A stretch of 64,000 bases of DNA from Streptomyces sp. NBC_00483. Its GTDB lineage: Bacteria; Actinomycetota; Actinomycetes; Streptomycetales; Streptomycetaceae. Below the pieces are notes generated by a model that worked only from the letters and a program-made list of their open reading frames with translations, had not been told where the DNA came from and made no database searches. The translations under genes were made by a program, and so were the position numbers. Shown piece by piece: positions 52,014 through 60,138 of the stretch (position 1 is the first letter of the stretch; every line of letters starts with the position of its first letter). Location of the stretch: assembly GCF_036013745.1 (NCBI RefSeq), contig NZ_CP107880.1, positions 372,001-436,000 on the forward strand, written 5' to 3'.

Positions 52014-52040
52014 CGGGCGCCCGCACGGGGCGGGCGCCCG
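52014..52040. terminator. Hairpin between convergent genes
   Basis: A perfect 11-base-pair stem (CGGGCGCCCGC paired with GCGGGCGCCCG) with a five-base ACGGG loop sits 29 bases past the stop of the 50836 gene and a few bases before the stop of the minus-strand gene ending at 52047. It has no U-tract but could stop transcription from both sides, as GC-rich hairpins often do in Streptomyces. Confidence 0.65.
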
Positions 52041-52046
52041 CTCCCC

Positions 52047-52409
52047 TCACTCCTCCTCTGCCTCCGCCGCGCCCGGATCGGACATCCGCAGCGCGATCTC
52101 CTGCAGCAGCTCACTGGAGTTGACGTCGATGCGGCCCTCGTCGTGGACCTTGGCGAGCTGCGTGAAGAGGAACGCGAACGCCTCCACGAGCGACACGCTC
52201 GCCGGCATCAGCGCGGCGATGGCCAGTTCGGCCGCCTCCTCCGCAGTGGCCCCCGACGGGATCTCGATGGTCGGGAACACCTCCGACACGAGCCGCCCCA
52301 GTTGCGTCAAGTCGGTGTCGAGTGCCTCGCCGTCGCTGAGCCTGCGCACCATCTCGTGCGTCTCGGTGAGCACGCCGATGGCCCGCAGAATGATCTCCCT
52401 CTGTTCCAT
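52047..52409 (-). CDS. Small acidic conserved hypothetical protein
   Basis: The 120-residue protein is not recognised. It is predominantly helical and acidic, with an Ala/Glu-rich tail and no signal peptide, membrane segment or Cys motif. The start ATG is at 52409. Its neighbours give no pathway clue. Reading direction and codon bias look normal, so it is probably a real conserved gene. Confidence 0.6.
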   Translation of the reverse strand: MEQREIILRAIGVLTETHEMVRRLSDGEALDTDLTQLGRLVSEVFPTIEIPSGATAEEAAELAIAALMPASVSLVEAFAFLFTQLAKVHDEGRIDVNSSELLQEIALRMSDPGAAEAEEE

Positions 52410-52483
52410 GTGGGGAGCTTATGCCGGGGTCCGTGTCGCGCGTGCAACGTGGTCGCAACGTCCCACCCCTTTGACTGGGTGAC

Positions 52484-52840
52484 ATGACCGACGTACCCCG
52501 CGTGGAGCTGACGGACGCGGCCGCCGAGCTGGTGCGGCGGCTGCACGAGGCCCACGGTCCGCTGATGTTCCACCAGTCCGGTGGCTGCTGCGACGGCAGT
52601 GCACCGATGTGCTATTTGGCGGGCGAGTTCCGCACGGGAGCCTCCGATGTGCTGCTCGCCGATCTCGTGGTGGAGGGGGTGGCGGAGCCGGTCTCGTTCT
52701 GGATGTCCAAGAGCCAGTACGAGGTGTGGAGCCATACGCGGCTCATCGTCGACGTCGTCGAGGGACGCGGCAGCGGCTTCTCCCTCGAAGCACCCGAAGG
52801 CGTACGTTTCTTGATCCGTTCCCGGTTGGTCGGTACCTAG
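52484..52840 (+). CDS. DUF779 family protein
   Basis: The 118-residue protein matches the DUF779 family. A conserved Cys-rich loop HQSGGCCDGSAPMC (about residues 30-43) may bind metal or form a disulfide, and the last third holds EVWSHTRLIVDVVEGRGSGFSLEAPEG. Family members often sit beside aldehyde dehydrogenase genes, but none is adjacent here. The function is not known. Confidence 0.85.
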   Translation: MTDVPRVELTDAAAELVRRLHEAHGPLMFHQSGGCCDGSAPMCYLAGEFRTGASDVLLADLVVEGVAEPVSFWMSKSQYEVWSHTRLIVDVVEGRGSGFSLEAPEGVRFLIRSRLVGT

Positions 52841-52878
52841 CCATCGACGTGCGACCCCGCGTCTGCTGAACTCCCCGC

Positions 52879-54111
52879 ATGCAGACGAGAGTTGGCAAGC
52901 GAGGCAGAAGAGTCCTTGCGGCCCTCGGGGTCGCTTCGATGCTGGCCGGTGCCGCCCTGACGGGTGCGGCGCCGGCCGGCGCCGCTTCGGGCGAGCGGGT
53001 CGCTCCGGGCGTCACGTACACGGAGTTCGACGTTCCCGCCGCCAAGGGCACCGCACACGCCCATGTCCTCACCGTCGATCTGACCGACCCGCGCGTGCGG
53101 GTCGACCTCCTGCACCCCGGCGCGGTCGGGGCCCGCGCCACCGTCTCCTCGATGTCCGACACGGCCGGCGCCGTCGGCGGGGTCAACGGGGACTTCTTCA
53201 ACATCTCGGAGACCCAGCATCCGGGCGTCGAGGTCACCGGCGCCTCCGTCGGCCCGGCCATCACCCGCGGGCACACGCTCAAGGCGGCCGTGCCGGACGG
53301 GCAGCGCTTCGGCCCGGCCCTGCCGCCCGGCACCTCCACCCGGGACGTCCTCGGCGTCGGGGTCGACCGGCGGGCCCGCCTCGACAGCCTGGAGCTCGAC
53401 GGCTCGATACGTACCCGGGACGACCGCATGCCGCTGGGCGGGCTGAACCAGTACGCGCTGCCGGTCGGCTCGGTCGGGGCGTTCACGTCCGACTGGGGCA
53501 GCGTGTCGCGGGTGCGTGCCACCTGCGGCACCGACACCCAGCGGGCGGCTCCCTGCACCACGGACACGTACGAGGTGACGGTGCGGCACGGGCGCGTCGT
53601 GTCGTCGGCCGACACACCCGGCAGCGGTCCCATAGCGGCCGACACCACGGTCCTGGTCGGCAGGGAGGCCGGGGCGCAGTGGCTGCGCAAGCTGTCACCG
53701 GGTGAGCCGGTCGCGGTCCACCACCGGCTCGTCGCCGCGCGCTCGCACATCCCGTACCGCTTCGCGATCGGCGGGTATCCCGTGCTGCGGGACGGCGCAC
53801 CACTGCCTGGCCTGGACGCGACGACGTCGGCGGTGCGCACGGCGGCGGGCATCGGGGACGGCGGCCATGAGCTGATCCTGCTGGCCCTGGACGGCGCGCC
53901 CGCCTACCGCACCGGCATGTCGATGACCGAAGTGGCCGCCACGATGCGGTCCTTGGGCTCGGACGACGCGTTCAGCCTGGACGGCGGCGGTTCGTCGACC
54001 CTCGTGGCACGCGCACCCGGCGCGCCCACGGTGTCGGTCCGCAACCACCCAAGCGACCCGCCGGAGCGGGCGGTCGCGAACGGGATAGGGGTATTCTCGG
54101 CCAGGAAGTAG
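52879..54111 (+). CDS. Secreted phosphodiester glycosidase (NAGPA-like)
   Basis: The 410-residue protein has a signal peptide (about 1-35, ending PAGAAS) and a phosphodiester glycosidase domain (PF09992). The catalytic-type GGVNGDFFN motif is at about residue 98-106 and SLDGGGSSTLV near the C-terminus (about 372). The human relative removes GlcNAc from mannose-6-phosphate diesters; bacterial relatives probably act on phosphodiester-linked sugars of polymers or teichoic acids. It follows the DUF779 gene with a 38-base gap and ends before a strong hairpin. Confidence 0.86.
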   Translation: MQTRVGKRGRRVLAALGVASMLAGAALTGAAPAGAASGERVAPGVTYTEFDVPAAKGTAHAHVLTVDLTDPRVRVDLLHPGAVGARATVSSMSDTAGAVGGVNGDFFNISETQHPGVEVTGASVGPAITRGHTLKAAVPDGQRFGPALPPGTSTRDVLGVGVDRRARLDSLELDGSIRTRDDRMPLGGLNQYALPVGSVGAFTSDWGSVSRVRATCGTDTQRAAPCTTDTYEVTVRHGRVVSSADTPGSGPIAADTTVLVGREAGAQWLRKLSPGEPVAVHHRLVAARSHIPYRFAIGGYPVLRDGAPLPGLDATTSAVRTAAGIGDGGHELILLALDGAPAYRTGMSMTEVAATMRSLGSDDAFSLDGGGSSTLVARAPGAPTVSVRNHPSDPPERAVANGIGVFSARK

Positions 54112-54122
54112 CCCACAACGGA

Positions 54123-54164
54123 CGGTCGCCCGGACGGAACCGCTGAGGTTCGTCCGGGCGACCG
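54123..54164. terminator. Strong bidirectional hairpin
   Basis: CGGTCGCCCGGACG pairs perfectly with CGTCCGGGCGACCG around a GAACC-GCTGA-GGTT inner loop, making a stem of 14 base pairs that can extend inward. A nine-G run follows on the plus strand. It lies 12 bases past the phosphodiester glycosidase stop and on the far side of the 64-residue membrane gene on the minus strand. Confidence 0.8.
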
Positions 54165-54267
54165 GGGGGGGGCGCAGAACACCACTGTCCGGTCGTTCGT
54201 CATACCGGACTCCGACTGCACCAGCTTCGGGTTGTCTTCAATTGCCCGGCATGCTGAGCCGGTTGCC

Positions 54268-54462
54268 TCACGGGCTGAGGCTGCTGACCAGCCCCGCGGT
54301 GGAATTGATGCCGTCGTGGATGGTCGGCGCCGCGTCGGTGCCCGCGAGCAGGAAGCCGAGCAGGACGCAGACGAGCGCGTGCGAGAACTTCATCGCTCCG
54401 TTGCGCAGGAAGATCACCGCGACGATGAGCAGCAACAGCACCACGGAAATGGACAGAGACAT
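54268..54462 (-). CDS. Small membrane protein
   Basis: The 64-residue protein has two hydrophobic segments (about 5-20 and 30-45: VVLLLLIVAVIFL and ALVCVLLGFLLAGTD) and a short C-terminal tail. GGAGGTTCGGCG precedes its ATG, a good ribosome-binding site. It resembles small conserved Streptomyces membrane proteins of unknown function. It is not coupled to its neighbours. Confidence 0.65.
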   Translation of the reverse strand: MSLSISVVLLLLIVAVIFLRNGAMKFSHALVCVLLGFLLAGTDAAPTIHDGINSTAGLVSSLSP

Positions 54463-54573
54463 CGCCGAACCTCCTCCGCCACGTCAACACCGTGGCTATC
54501 GGCCGCAAGTGTGACGCAGCGGAGGGCGCCGACCGGGGCATGACCTGTCCCCCGAACGGGTGTTAACCCGGGG

Positions 54574-55467
54574 TCACCGGCCGGAACCCTTGCCGTGAGC
54601 TGCGGCGTGCACCTTGTCGTGCGCCTCCAGGAACGCCCGCAGCCCCGCGAGATCGTCCGTGTTGAGGTGGTCGACGTCGGCGGCGATCAATTCGGCCCAG
54701 ACGGCGTCGCGTTCGGGCCCGGCGACATCGGGTGTCTCCCAGAAGCGGACGCGCTGGCCGCGCGCGTGGGCGGCGCCGACGATCCCGCGCAGCTTGTCGC
54801 GTTCGGCGGCGGGCATCGGCCCGCTCCCTCGCCAGGCGAAGTTGTTGGCCCAGTTGTCGCTGATGAGCGGGATGAGCGAGGCGGGCGCCGCGCTGCCGAG
54901 GTCGGTGAGGCGGCCGTCGTAGAAGGCGCTGCGCCTGGCCTGCGCCTCCATCGGCGGGCGGGCGGCCCGGTCGCCGGAGACGACGACGGTGACGGCTCCG
55001 CTCCGCACGCGCCCGCGGTCGTACGTGGTGAAGAGGCGGCCGTAGCGGCGCAATTGGCGGTCGAGTTCCTGGTACGTCGCCGCGCCGTCGGTCTTGATGT
55101 CGACGAGGAGCTGCAGCGGGGTGCGCCAACCCCGGTACACCGAACCGTGGTTGGACTTCACGCGGGCGGCGAGCGGGGCGAGGTAGAGGGAGTCGAGGGT
55201 GCGCGCGGGGTCGAGGTCGACGGGGTCGTGGGCGACGAGGAGGTCGCCGTTCACGAGGTAGATGTCGGCCTCGACGCTGTTGAACCGCTGGTCGAGCGCG
55301 TCGAACAGGGGTCTCGGGTGCTCGTAGTCGTTGTGGGCGTGGGCGCGCCGCAGGGGCGCGGGGCCGCGCTTGGCCGCGGCGGCCTGGGCCAGGTTGGGGG
55401 TGGTGACACCGACGGCGAGCGCGGCGGCGAGGGTACCGAGGGCTCTGCGGCGGGTGGTCGGGGCCAT
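54574..55467 (-). CDS. Tat-exported GDPD/PI-PLC-like phosphodiesterase
   Basis: The 297-residue protein starts MAPTTRRRALGTLAAALAVG, a twin-arginine signal with cleavage near AQAAAA. A TIM-barrel phosphodiesterase domain follows, with RRAHAHNDYEHPRPL (the H-x-H..D-type site, about 45-57), SVEADIYL (about 70) and LVDIKTDG. This is the pattern of secreted PI-PLC/glycerophosphodiester phosphodiesterases. GGGAGG lies six bases before the ATG at 55467. It should act outside the cell on a phosphodiester lipid or polymer. Confidence 0.8.
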   Translation of the reverse strand: MAPTTRRRALGTLAAALAVGVTTPNLAQAAAAKRGPAPLRRAHAHNDYEHPRPLFDALDQRFNSVEADIYLVNGDLLVAHDPVDLDPARTLDSLYLAPLAARVKSNHGSVYRGWRTPLQLLVDIKTDGAATYQELDRQLRRYGRLFTTYDRGRVRSGAVTVVVSGDRAARPPMEAQARRSAFYDGRLTDLGSAAPASLIPLISDNWANNFAWRGSGPMPAAERDKLRGIVGAAHARGQRVRFWETPDVAGPERDAVWAELIAADVDHLNTDDLAGLRAFLEAHDKVHAAAHGKGSGR

Positions 55468-55660
55468 GCGTGCCTCCCGTGGTGGGCCGGTGGGACACGG
55501 TGAGTATGCGGGGCGCGGGTCATCAAGGGGCAGAGGTGTGACGGGAGTTGGCGCGACTGGCACCCCCGGTTCACCGCGGGGCCACCACAACCCACTGGTC
55601 ACGGGCGTGCATGATGACGGGGGCGGGCGAAGGATCGACGGAAAGCGAAGGGAGTCGGCC

Positions 55661-56413
55661 GTGCGCCAGGTGGAGTGCGTGGTGGAGGTGCTGCGGGAGG
55701 TGCTCGGGCCGGATCTGGTGGCCGCATACCTCTACGGCTCGGCGGTCTCCGGCGGCCTGCGCCCCCACAGCGACGTGGACGTGCTCGCCGTGACGGGCGC
55801 TTCCACGACCCCCGACCAGCGCGCGCATCTCGTCGGCGGGCTGATGAACCTGTCCGGTGCGGGTGCGGCACACGGCCCGGACCGTCCGGTGGAGTTGACG
55901 CTCGTACAGCTCGCCGATGTGCGGCCCTGGCGGTTTCCGCCGGTGCGGGAGTTCCAGTACGGCGAATGGCTCCGGGACGCGTACGAGCGCGGAGATACGC
56001 CGCGGCCCGAGGCGGACGAGGACCTGGCGCTGCTGGTCACGATGGTGCGACAGCGCGGTGTCGCCCTGTTCGGGCCGCCCGCCACCGAACTGCTCGATCC
56101 GGTTCCGGAATCCGATGTGCGCCGCGCGACCGTGGCCGGGATCCCGGCGCTCCTCGAGGAGTTGGAGACGGACACCCGCAATGTGGTCCTGACACTGGCC
56201 CGCGTCTGGGCCACCCTCGCGACCGGCGAGATCCTCTCGAAGGACGCGGCGGCGGACTGGGCCCTGGCTCGACTCCCGGAGGAGAACCGCGCGGTGCTGG
56301 CGCATGCCCGCGCGGTGTATCTGGGCGAGGCGGAGGAGTCGTGGGCGCGGCTACGGACCCGGCTGCGGCGCGACGCGGAGGTACTGGTCGCCGAGGCCGA
56401 GCGAGTCACGTAG
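55661..56413 (+). CDS. AadA-like nucleotidyltransferase with DUF4111
   Basis: The 250-residue protein has the nucleotidyltransferase motif LYGSAVSGGLRPHSDVDVLA (about 24-43, G-S-x10-D-x-D), followed by a helical DUF4111 domain that carries the ALARLPEENRAVLAHAR and YLGEAEESWARL segments. This is the architecture of ANT(3'')-like aminoglycoside adenylyltransferases. A role in aminoglycoside resistance is plausible but cannot be assumed for a chromosomal homologue. GTG 55661 is supported by GAAGGGAG upstream. Confidence 0.78.
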   Translation: MRQVECVVEVLREVLGPDLVAAYLYGSAVSGGLRPHSDVDVLAVTGASTTPDQRAHLVGGLMNLSGAGAAHGPDRPVELTLVQLADVRPWRFPPVREFQYGEWLRDAYERGDTPRPEADEDLALLVTMVRQRGVALFGPPATELLDPVPESDVRRATVAGIPALLEELETDTRNVVLTLARVWATLATGEILSKDAAADWALARLPEENRAVLAHARAVYLGEAEESWARLRTRLRRDAEVLVAEAERVT

Positions 56414-56465
56414 CCGCCGCCCGCCTCGTCACGAACGGCTCATGCGCCGGCGTCGTCTCGGAGCG

Positions 56466-56612
56466 TCAGCTGCTGAGTGCCAGCCTGATACCGAAGACGC
56501 CGATGACGGTGCCGGTGATCCGGTCAAGCGGCCGGCGTGCCTGGGGGATGAACTGAGGCAGGACGGCGACGTAGAAGACGCCCATCTTCGGGTTCAGGAG
56601 GCCGTCGCTGCT
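56466..56612 (-). pseudogene. Remnant of a LysE/RhtB exporter with internal deletion
   Basis: On the minus strand the frame ending at 56466 reads GLLNPKMGVFYVAVLPQFIPQ, then directly RRPLDRITGTVIGVFGIRLALSS and a stop. In intact LysE exporters the first motif lies near residue 130 and the second at the C-terminus some 60-80 residues later, so the middle is deleted. The N-terminal half of the gene is also missing; upstream sequence is the nikE 3' end. The region 56414-56642 contains nothing else recognisable. Confidence 0.6.
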
Positions 56613-56642
56613 GCTGTCACCGCCACAGACAGGCGAACCCGC

Positions 56643-57296
56643 CTACGCCCCCACCAGCTCCCCCCACTCCACCGTCCGCCCGCACCACCGCTCCAGGAGC
56701 ACCCGGTCGTGCCCCACGGCCAGCAGCCCCGCCCCGGTCTCCCGCCGGTAGTCCTCCACCACGCCCACCAGCGCGGCCGTGGTCGACGCGTCGAGCATGG
56801 CGGTCATCTCGTCGCAGATCAGCCAACGGGGGCGCAGGGTGAGGGCGCGGGCGAGGCAGGCGCGTTGGAGTTGACCGTCGCTGACCTCGTGGGGGCGGCG
56901 GGTCAGGAGGTCGGTGGACAGGCCGACCGTGTCCGCCAGTTCGCTCACCCGCGCCGCGTGGTCGGCGCCGTTCGCGCGCAGGGGTTCCGCGATCAGGTCG
57001 GAAAGGCGCAGGCGCGGGTCGGCGGACAGGCGTGGTTGTTGGAAGACGACGCCGAACGCGGTGCGTTGTGCGCGTGGGGCTCGGTGGCGCCAACCTTGGG
57101 CCGGTTCGCCGTCGATGACGACGTGCCCATCGTCCGGGGCGTGCAGCAGCGCCGCGACGCGGGCGAGGGTCGACTTGCCGCAGCCGCTGGGGCCGAGGAG
57201 TCCGACGCTCTCGCCGGGGCGGACGGTCAGGGTCACGTCGCGGACGACCGGGGCTCGTCGGTCGTAGCCCGCGGTGATGGCGTGCAGTTCAAGCAC
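56643..57296 (-). CDS. nikE: ABC importer ATPase, second (NikE/DppF type)
   Basis: The 217-residue ABC ATPase has Walker A GPSGCGKSTL (about 34-43), a Q-loop FQQPRLS, and Walker B WLICDEMTAMLD. The signature is altered to EVSDGQLQRA instead of LSGGQ. It is shorter than typical NikE/DppF (about 260). GTG 57296 overlaps the preceding ATPase by eight bases. It should power the five-gene importer. The unusual signature may lower but need not abolish ATPase activity. Confidence 0.82.
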   Translation of the reverse strand: MLELHAITAGYDRRAPVVRDVTLTVRPGESVGLLGPSGCGKSTLARVAALLHAPDDGHVVIDGEPAQGWRHRAPRAQRTAFGVVFQQPRLSADPRLRLSDLIAEPLRANGADHAARVSELADTVGLSTDLLTRRPHEVSDGQLQRACLARALTLRPRWLICDEMTAMLDASTTAALVGVVEDYRRETGAGLLAVGHDRVLLERWCGRTVEWGELVGA

Positions 57297-58251
57297 GGGT
57301 GGCCTCCTGGTGGGCCGGTACGGGGTGGTGGCAGGCCACGCCGTCCGTGACCGCCGGCATCGCCGCGCACAGGCCGTCGGCGCCCGTGCAGCGCGCGGCG
57401 AACGCGCAGCCCTCCCCCAGCGCGCTCAGTTCCGGTGGCATCCCGGGGATCGGGGTGAACTCGCGGTCGGGCAGGGCGTTCAGGAGGCCCCGTGCATACG
57501 GGTGGCGGGGGCCGCGCGCCCCGAAGAAGGCGTCCGCGTCGGCCAGTTCGACGATGCTGCTCGCGTACATCACCGCCACCCGGTCCGCGATCCGCTCCGC
57601 CGCCGCGAGGTCGTGCGTGATCAGCAGCAGCGCCCGGTCGGTGCCGATGTGGCGGCGCAGTTCCTCGACGGTCCGCTCGACGAGGTCGCGGTCGAGGCCG
57701 GTGGTCGGCTCGTCGGCGAGGAGCAGCGGAGCGTCCCCCACGAGGGCGAGCGCGGTCGCGGCGCGCTGCGCGAGTCCGCCGGAGAGTTCGTGGGGGTAGC
57801 GGTCGAGATGGTCCAGCGGGAAGGCGGCACGCTCGGCTGCCTGCCGGACGGCTTCCTGCAGCCGCGGGCCGCGACGCGGCACGCCCGCCAACTGCCTCAG
57901 TACCTCGCCCAGTTGTGAGCGCACCGTGCGGACCGGGGTGAGGTGCGCGGCCGGGCTCTGCGGCACCAGGCCGATCCGGCGGCCCCGCACCGTGCGCGCG
58001 AGCGTCGCCTCGTCGGCCGCCATCAGGTCGAGGTCGCCGAGGCGCGCCGAGCCCGCCGTCTCCGCGTTCTGCGGCAGCAGGCCGAGGAGCGCGGAGGCCA
58101 GCACCGATTTTCCGCAGCCGCTCTCGCCCACGAGGGCCAGGCACTCCCCCGCCCCGAGGTCGAAGGAGGCGTCGCCGACGGCCCGTACGTACGCGCCGTC
58201 GCGCATCCGGAACCGTACGGACAGGGAGTCCACCGAAAGCACCGTGGTCAC
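57289..58251 (-). CDS. nikD: ABC importer ATPase, first (NikD/DppD type)
   Basis: The 320-residue ATPase has Walker A GESGCGKSVL (about 38-47), signature LSGGLAQRAATALAL (about 158), Walker B LLLADEPTTGLD, and the oligopeptide-type C-terminal cysteine region (CAFAARCTGADGLC, about 288-301) that can hold an iron-sulfur cluster. GTG 58251 is selected because it overlaps the permease stop (GTGA). It heads the ATPase pair of the importer. Peptide or metal-chelate specificity is not decided by this subunit. Confidence 0.84.
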   Translation of the reverse strand: MTTVLSVDSLSVRFRMRDGAYVRAVGDASFDLGAGECLALVGESGCGKSVLASALLGLLPQNAETAGSARLGDLDLMAADEATLARTVRGRRIGLVPQSPAAHLTPVRTVRSQLGEVLRQLAGVPRRGPRLQEAVRQAAERAAFPLDHLDRYPHELSGGLAQRAATALALVGDAPLLLADEPTTGLDRDLVERTVEELRRHIGTDRALLLITHDLAAAERIADRVAVMYASSIVELADADAFFGARGPRHPYARGLLNALPDREFTPIPGMPPELSALGEGCAFAARCTGADGLCAAMPAVTDGVACHHPVPAHQEATRA

Positions 58252-59153
58252 AGGGTCAGCTCCGATCGGCGGCGGGGGTTCAGGCGTTCGCGCCAGGCAC
58301 CCGCGAGGCCCGCGATGGCCAGCGTCGGCACGATGATGAACAGGCCGGGGAAGAGGGTCGGCCACCAGTCGCCCGCGAGCAGCGAGCCGCGCGCCGTCTG
58401 GACGAGCGTGCCGAGGCTGGCCTGGTGGGTGGGCAGGCCCAACCCGAGGAAGGACAGGGCGGATTCGTGCCAGATCGCGTGCGGGACCATCAGCACCGCG
58501 GCGAGCGCCGCCTGCGGCAGGACGCCGGGCAGGAGGTGTCGGGCCGTCACCCGCCACCGTGACGATCCGCCGGAGATCGCCGCGTCGACGTAGGGCCGTG
58601 AGCGCAGCGACAGGACTTCGGCGCGCACGATGCGGGCCGTCGACAGCCAGTGCGTCAGGCCCACCGAGATCACGACCGGCCAGACCCCCGGCCGGAACAT
58701 CGCCACGATGAAGACGCCGAGCAGCAGGTGCGGCACCGACGAGAAGGTGTCCACCACGCGCATCACGCCCCGGTCCACCCAGCCGCCGAGCGCGCCCGCG
58801 AGCGCCCCGACGGCGGTGCCGATGACGGTCGCCACGACCGCGGCCACCACACCGACGAGCAGCGAGACCCGCAGCCCGTACACGCTGCGCAGCAACAGGT
58901 CGCGGCCGACGTCGTCGGTACCGAACGGGTGCGCCCAGGACGGTGGTTGGAGCTTCGCGGCGAGGTCGACGGCCTGCTGGTCCAGTTGAGTCAGCGGCGG
59001 CACAAGCAGCACGGCGAGGACGACCACGGACACGATCACCGCGGACGTACGTATCCGCCACGCGCGCGTGGAGCGGCGCCGCACTCCGTGCGTGCGCCAT
59101 TGCGGGGCCTGTCCTGCCACTGCTCGGGCAGCGCCAACTGCTTGCTCAGCCAT
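58248..59153 (-). CDS. nikC: ABC importer permease, second (NikC/DppC type)
   Basis: The 301-residue permease has five to six membrane helices. The DppC-type insertion HPFGTDDVGRDLLLRSVYGLRVSL is at about residues 70-93, and the cytoplasmic EAA loop AAISGGSSRWRVTARHLLPG is near 190. ATG 59153 overlaps the first permease by eight bases. It pairs with the DppB-type protein as the channel of a group of importers that move nickel, peptides or metal-opine complexes. Confidence 0.83.
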   Translation of the reverse strand: MAEQAVGAARAVAGQAPQWRTHGVRRRSTRAWRIRTSAVIVSVVVLAVLLVPPLTQLDQQAVDLAAKLQPPSWAHPFGTDDVGRDLLLRSVYGLRVSLLVGVVAAVVATVIGTAVGALAGALGGWVDRGVMRVVDTFSSVPHLLLGVFIVAMFRPGVWPVVISVGLTHWLSTARIVRAEVLSLRSRPYVDAAISGGSSRWRVTARHLLPGVLPQAALAAVLMVPHAIWHESALSFLGLGLPTHQASLGTLVQTARGSLLAGDWWPTLFPGLFIIVPTLAIAGLAGAWRERLNPRRRSELTL

Positions 59154-60138
59154 CGAAGCCCACTCTCGGATCGGCGATGCCGTACAGCAGGTCGGCGGCC
59201 CAGTTGCCGGCGAGCACGGCGAGGGTCGCGAGGACGGTGACGGCGGCGAGCAGCGGGAAGTCCACGGACGTGGCCGCCTGCACGGTCGCGGCGGCGATGC
59301 CCGGCCAGCTGAACACGGTCTCCACGAGCAGCGCCCCCGTGATGAGTTCGGGCACCCGTGACCCGATGAGCGTGAGCACGGGCAGCATGCCGGAGCGCAG
59401 CGCGTGCCCGAACAGGACGGTGCGCGGCGCGAGTCCGCGCGCCCTGGCCCCGCGCACGGGGTCCTCGTCGAGCGCGTCGCCGACGCCCTGACGGACGTAC
59501 AGGACGAACCACGGCAGCTGCGAGACCGCCAACACACCAGCGGGCAGCGCGAGATGGGACAGCACCTGCCCGGCGGTGATCGTCGAGGAGCCCGTGTCGG
59601 TGAGCCCGCCGGCCGGCAGTACGCCGAGTTTCAGCGCGAACAGCCACACGGCGAGCAGGCCGAGCCAGAACGGGGGCGCGGCCTCCAGCGTGTACGCGAG
59701 CGAGGTGACGGCCCGGTCGAGCCAGCCGCCCTGCCGGCGCGCGGCCAGGACGCCGAGGAGCGTGCCGAGGACGACCGCGACGAGGAACGCGGTGGCTGCC
59801 AGCAGGACCGACCAGCCGAGCCGCTCGCCGATCACCTGGGCGACCGGCTGCCGCATGACGGCCGAGTCGCCGAGGTCGCCGGTGACCGCGGACGTGAGCC
59901 AGTCCCACCAGCGGGCGAACAGCGGCTGGTCGACGCCGAGATTTGCCCGCAGCTGGTCGAGGTTCTCCTGTGACGCGGTGAGCCCGGCCGTGCCCGCGTA
60001 CGCCTTGACCGGATCGAAGGGGGAGGCCGCGGCGATCGCGAAGACGCCGAAGGTGACGGCGGCGAGGACGGGCACGGCGAACGCGATCCGCCGGCCCGTC
60101 AGGCGCGCCATCGGCCCCCAGGGGAGCCGCCTGCTCAT
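59146..60138 (-). CDS. nikB: ABC importer permease, first (NikB/DppB type)
   Basis: The 330-residue permease starts with a long first helix (about 15-38), has a periplasmic GVDQPLFARWWDWLTSAVTGDLGDS motif (about 80-100), and an EAA-type loop GARARGLAPRTVLFGHALR (about 220). This is the usual layout of NikB/DppB proteins. The ATG at 60138 overlaps the binding-protein stop (ATGA); a longer upstream frame has no supporting homology. It works with the NikC-type permease. Confidence 0.83.
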   Translation of the reverse strand: MSRRLPWGPMARLTGRRIAFAVPVLAAVTFGVFAIAAASPFDPVKAYAGTAGLTASQENLDQLRANLGVDQPLFARWWDWLTSAVTGDLGDSAVMRQPVAQVIGERLGWSVLLAATAFLVAVVLGTLLGVLAARRQGGWLDRAVTSLAYTLEAAPPFWLGLLAVWLFALKLGVLPAGGLTDTGSSTITAGQVLSHLALPAGVLAVSQLPWFVLYVRQGVGDALDEDPVRGARARGLAPRTVLFGHALRSGMLPVLTLIGSRVPELITGALLVETVFSWPGIAAATVQAATSVDFPLLAAVTVLATLAVLAGNWAADLLYGIADPRVGFDG

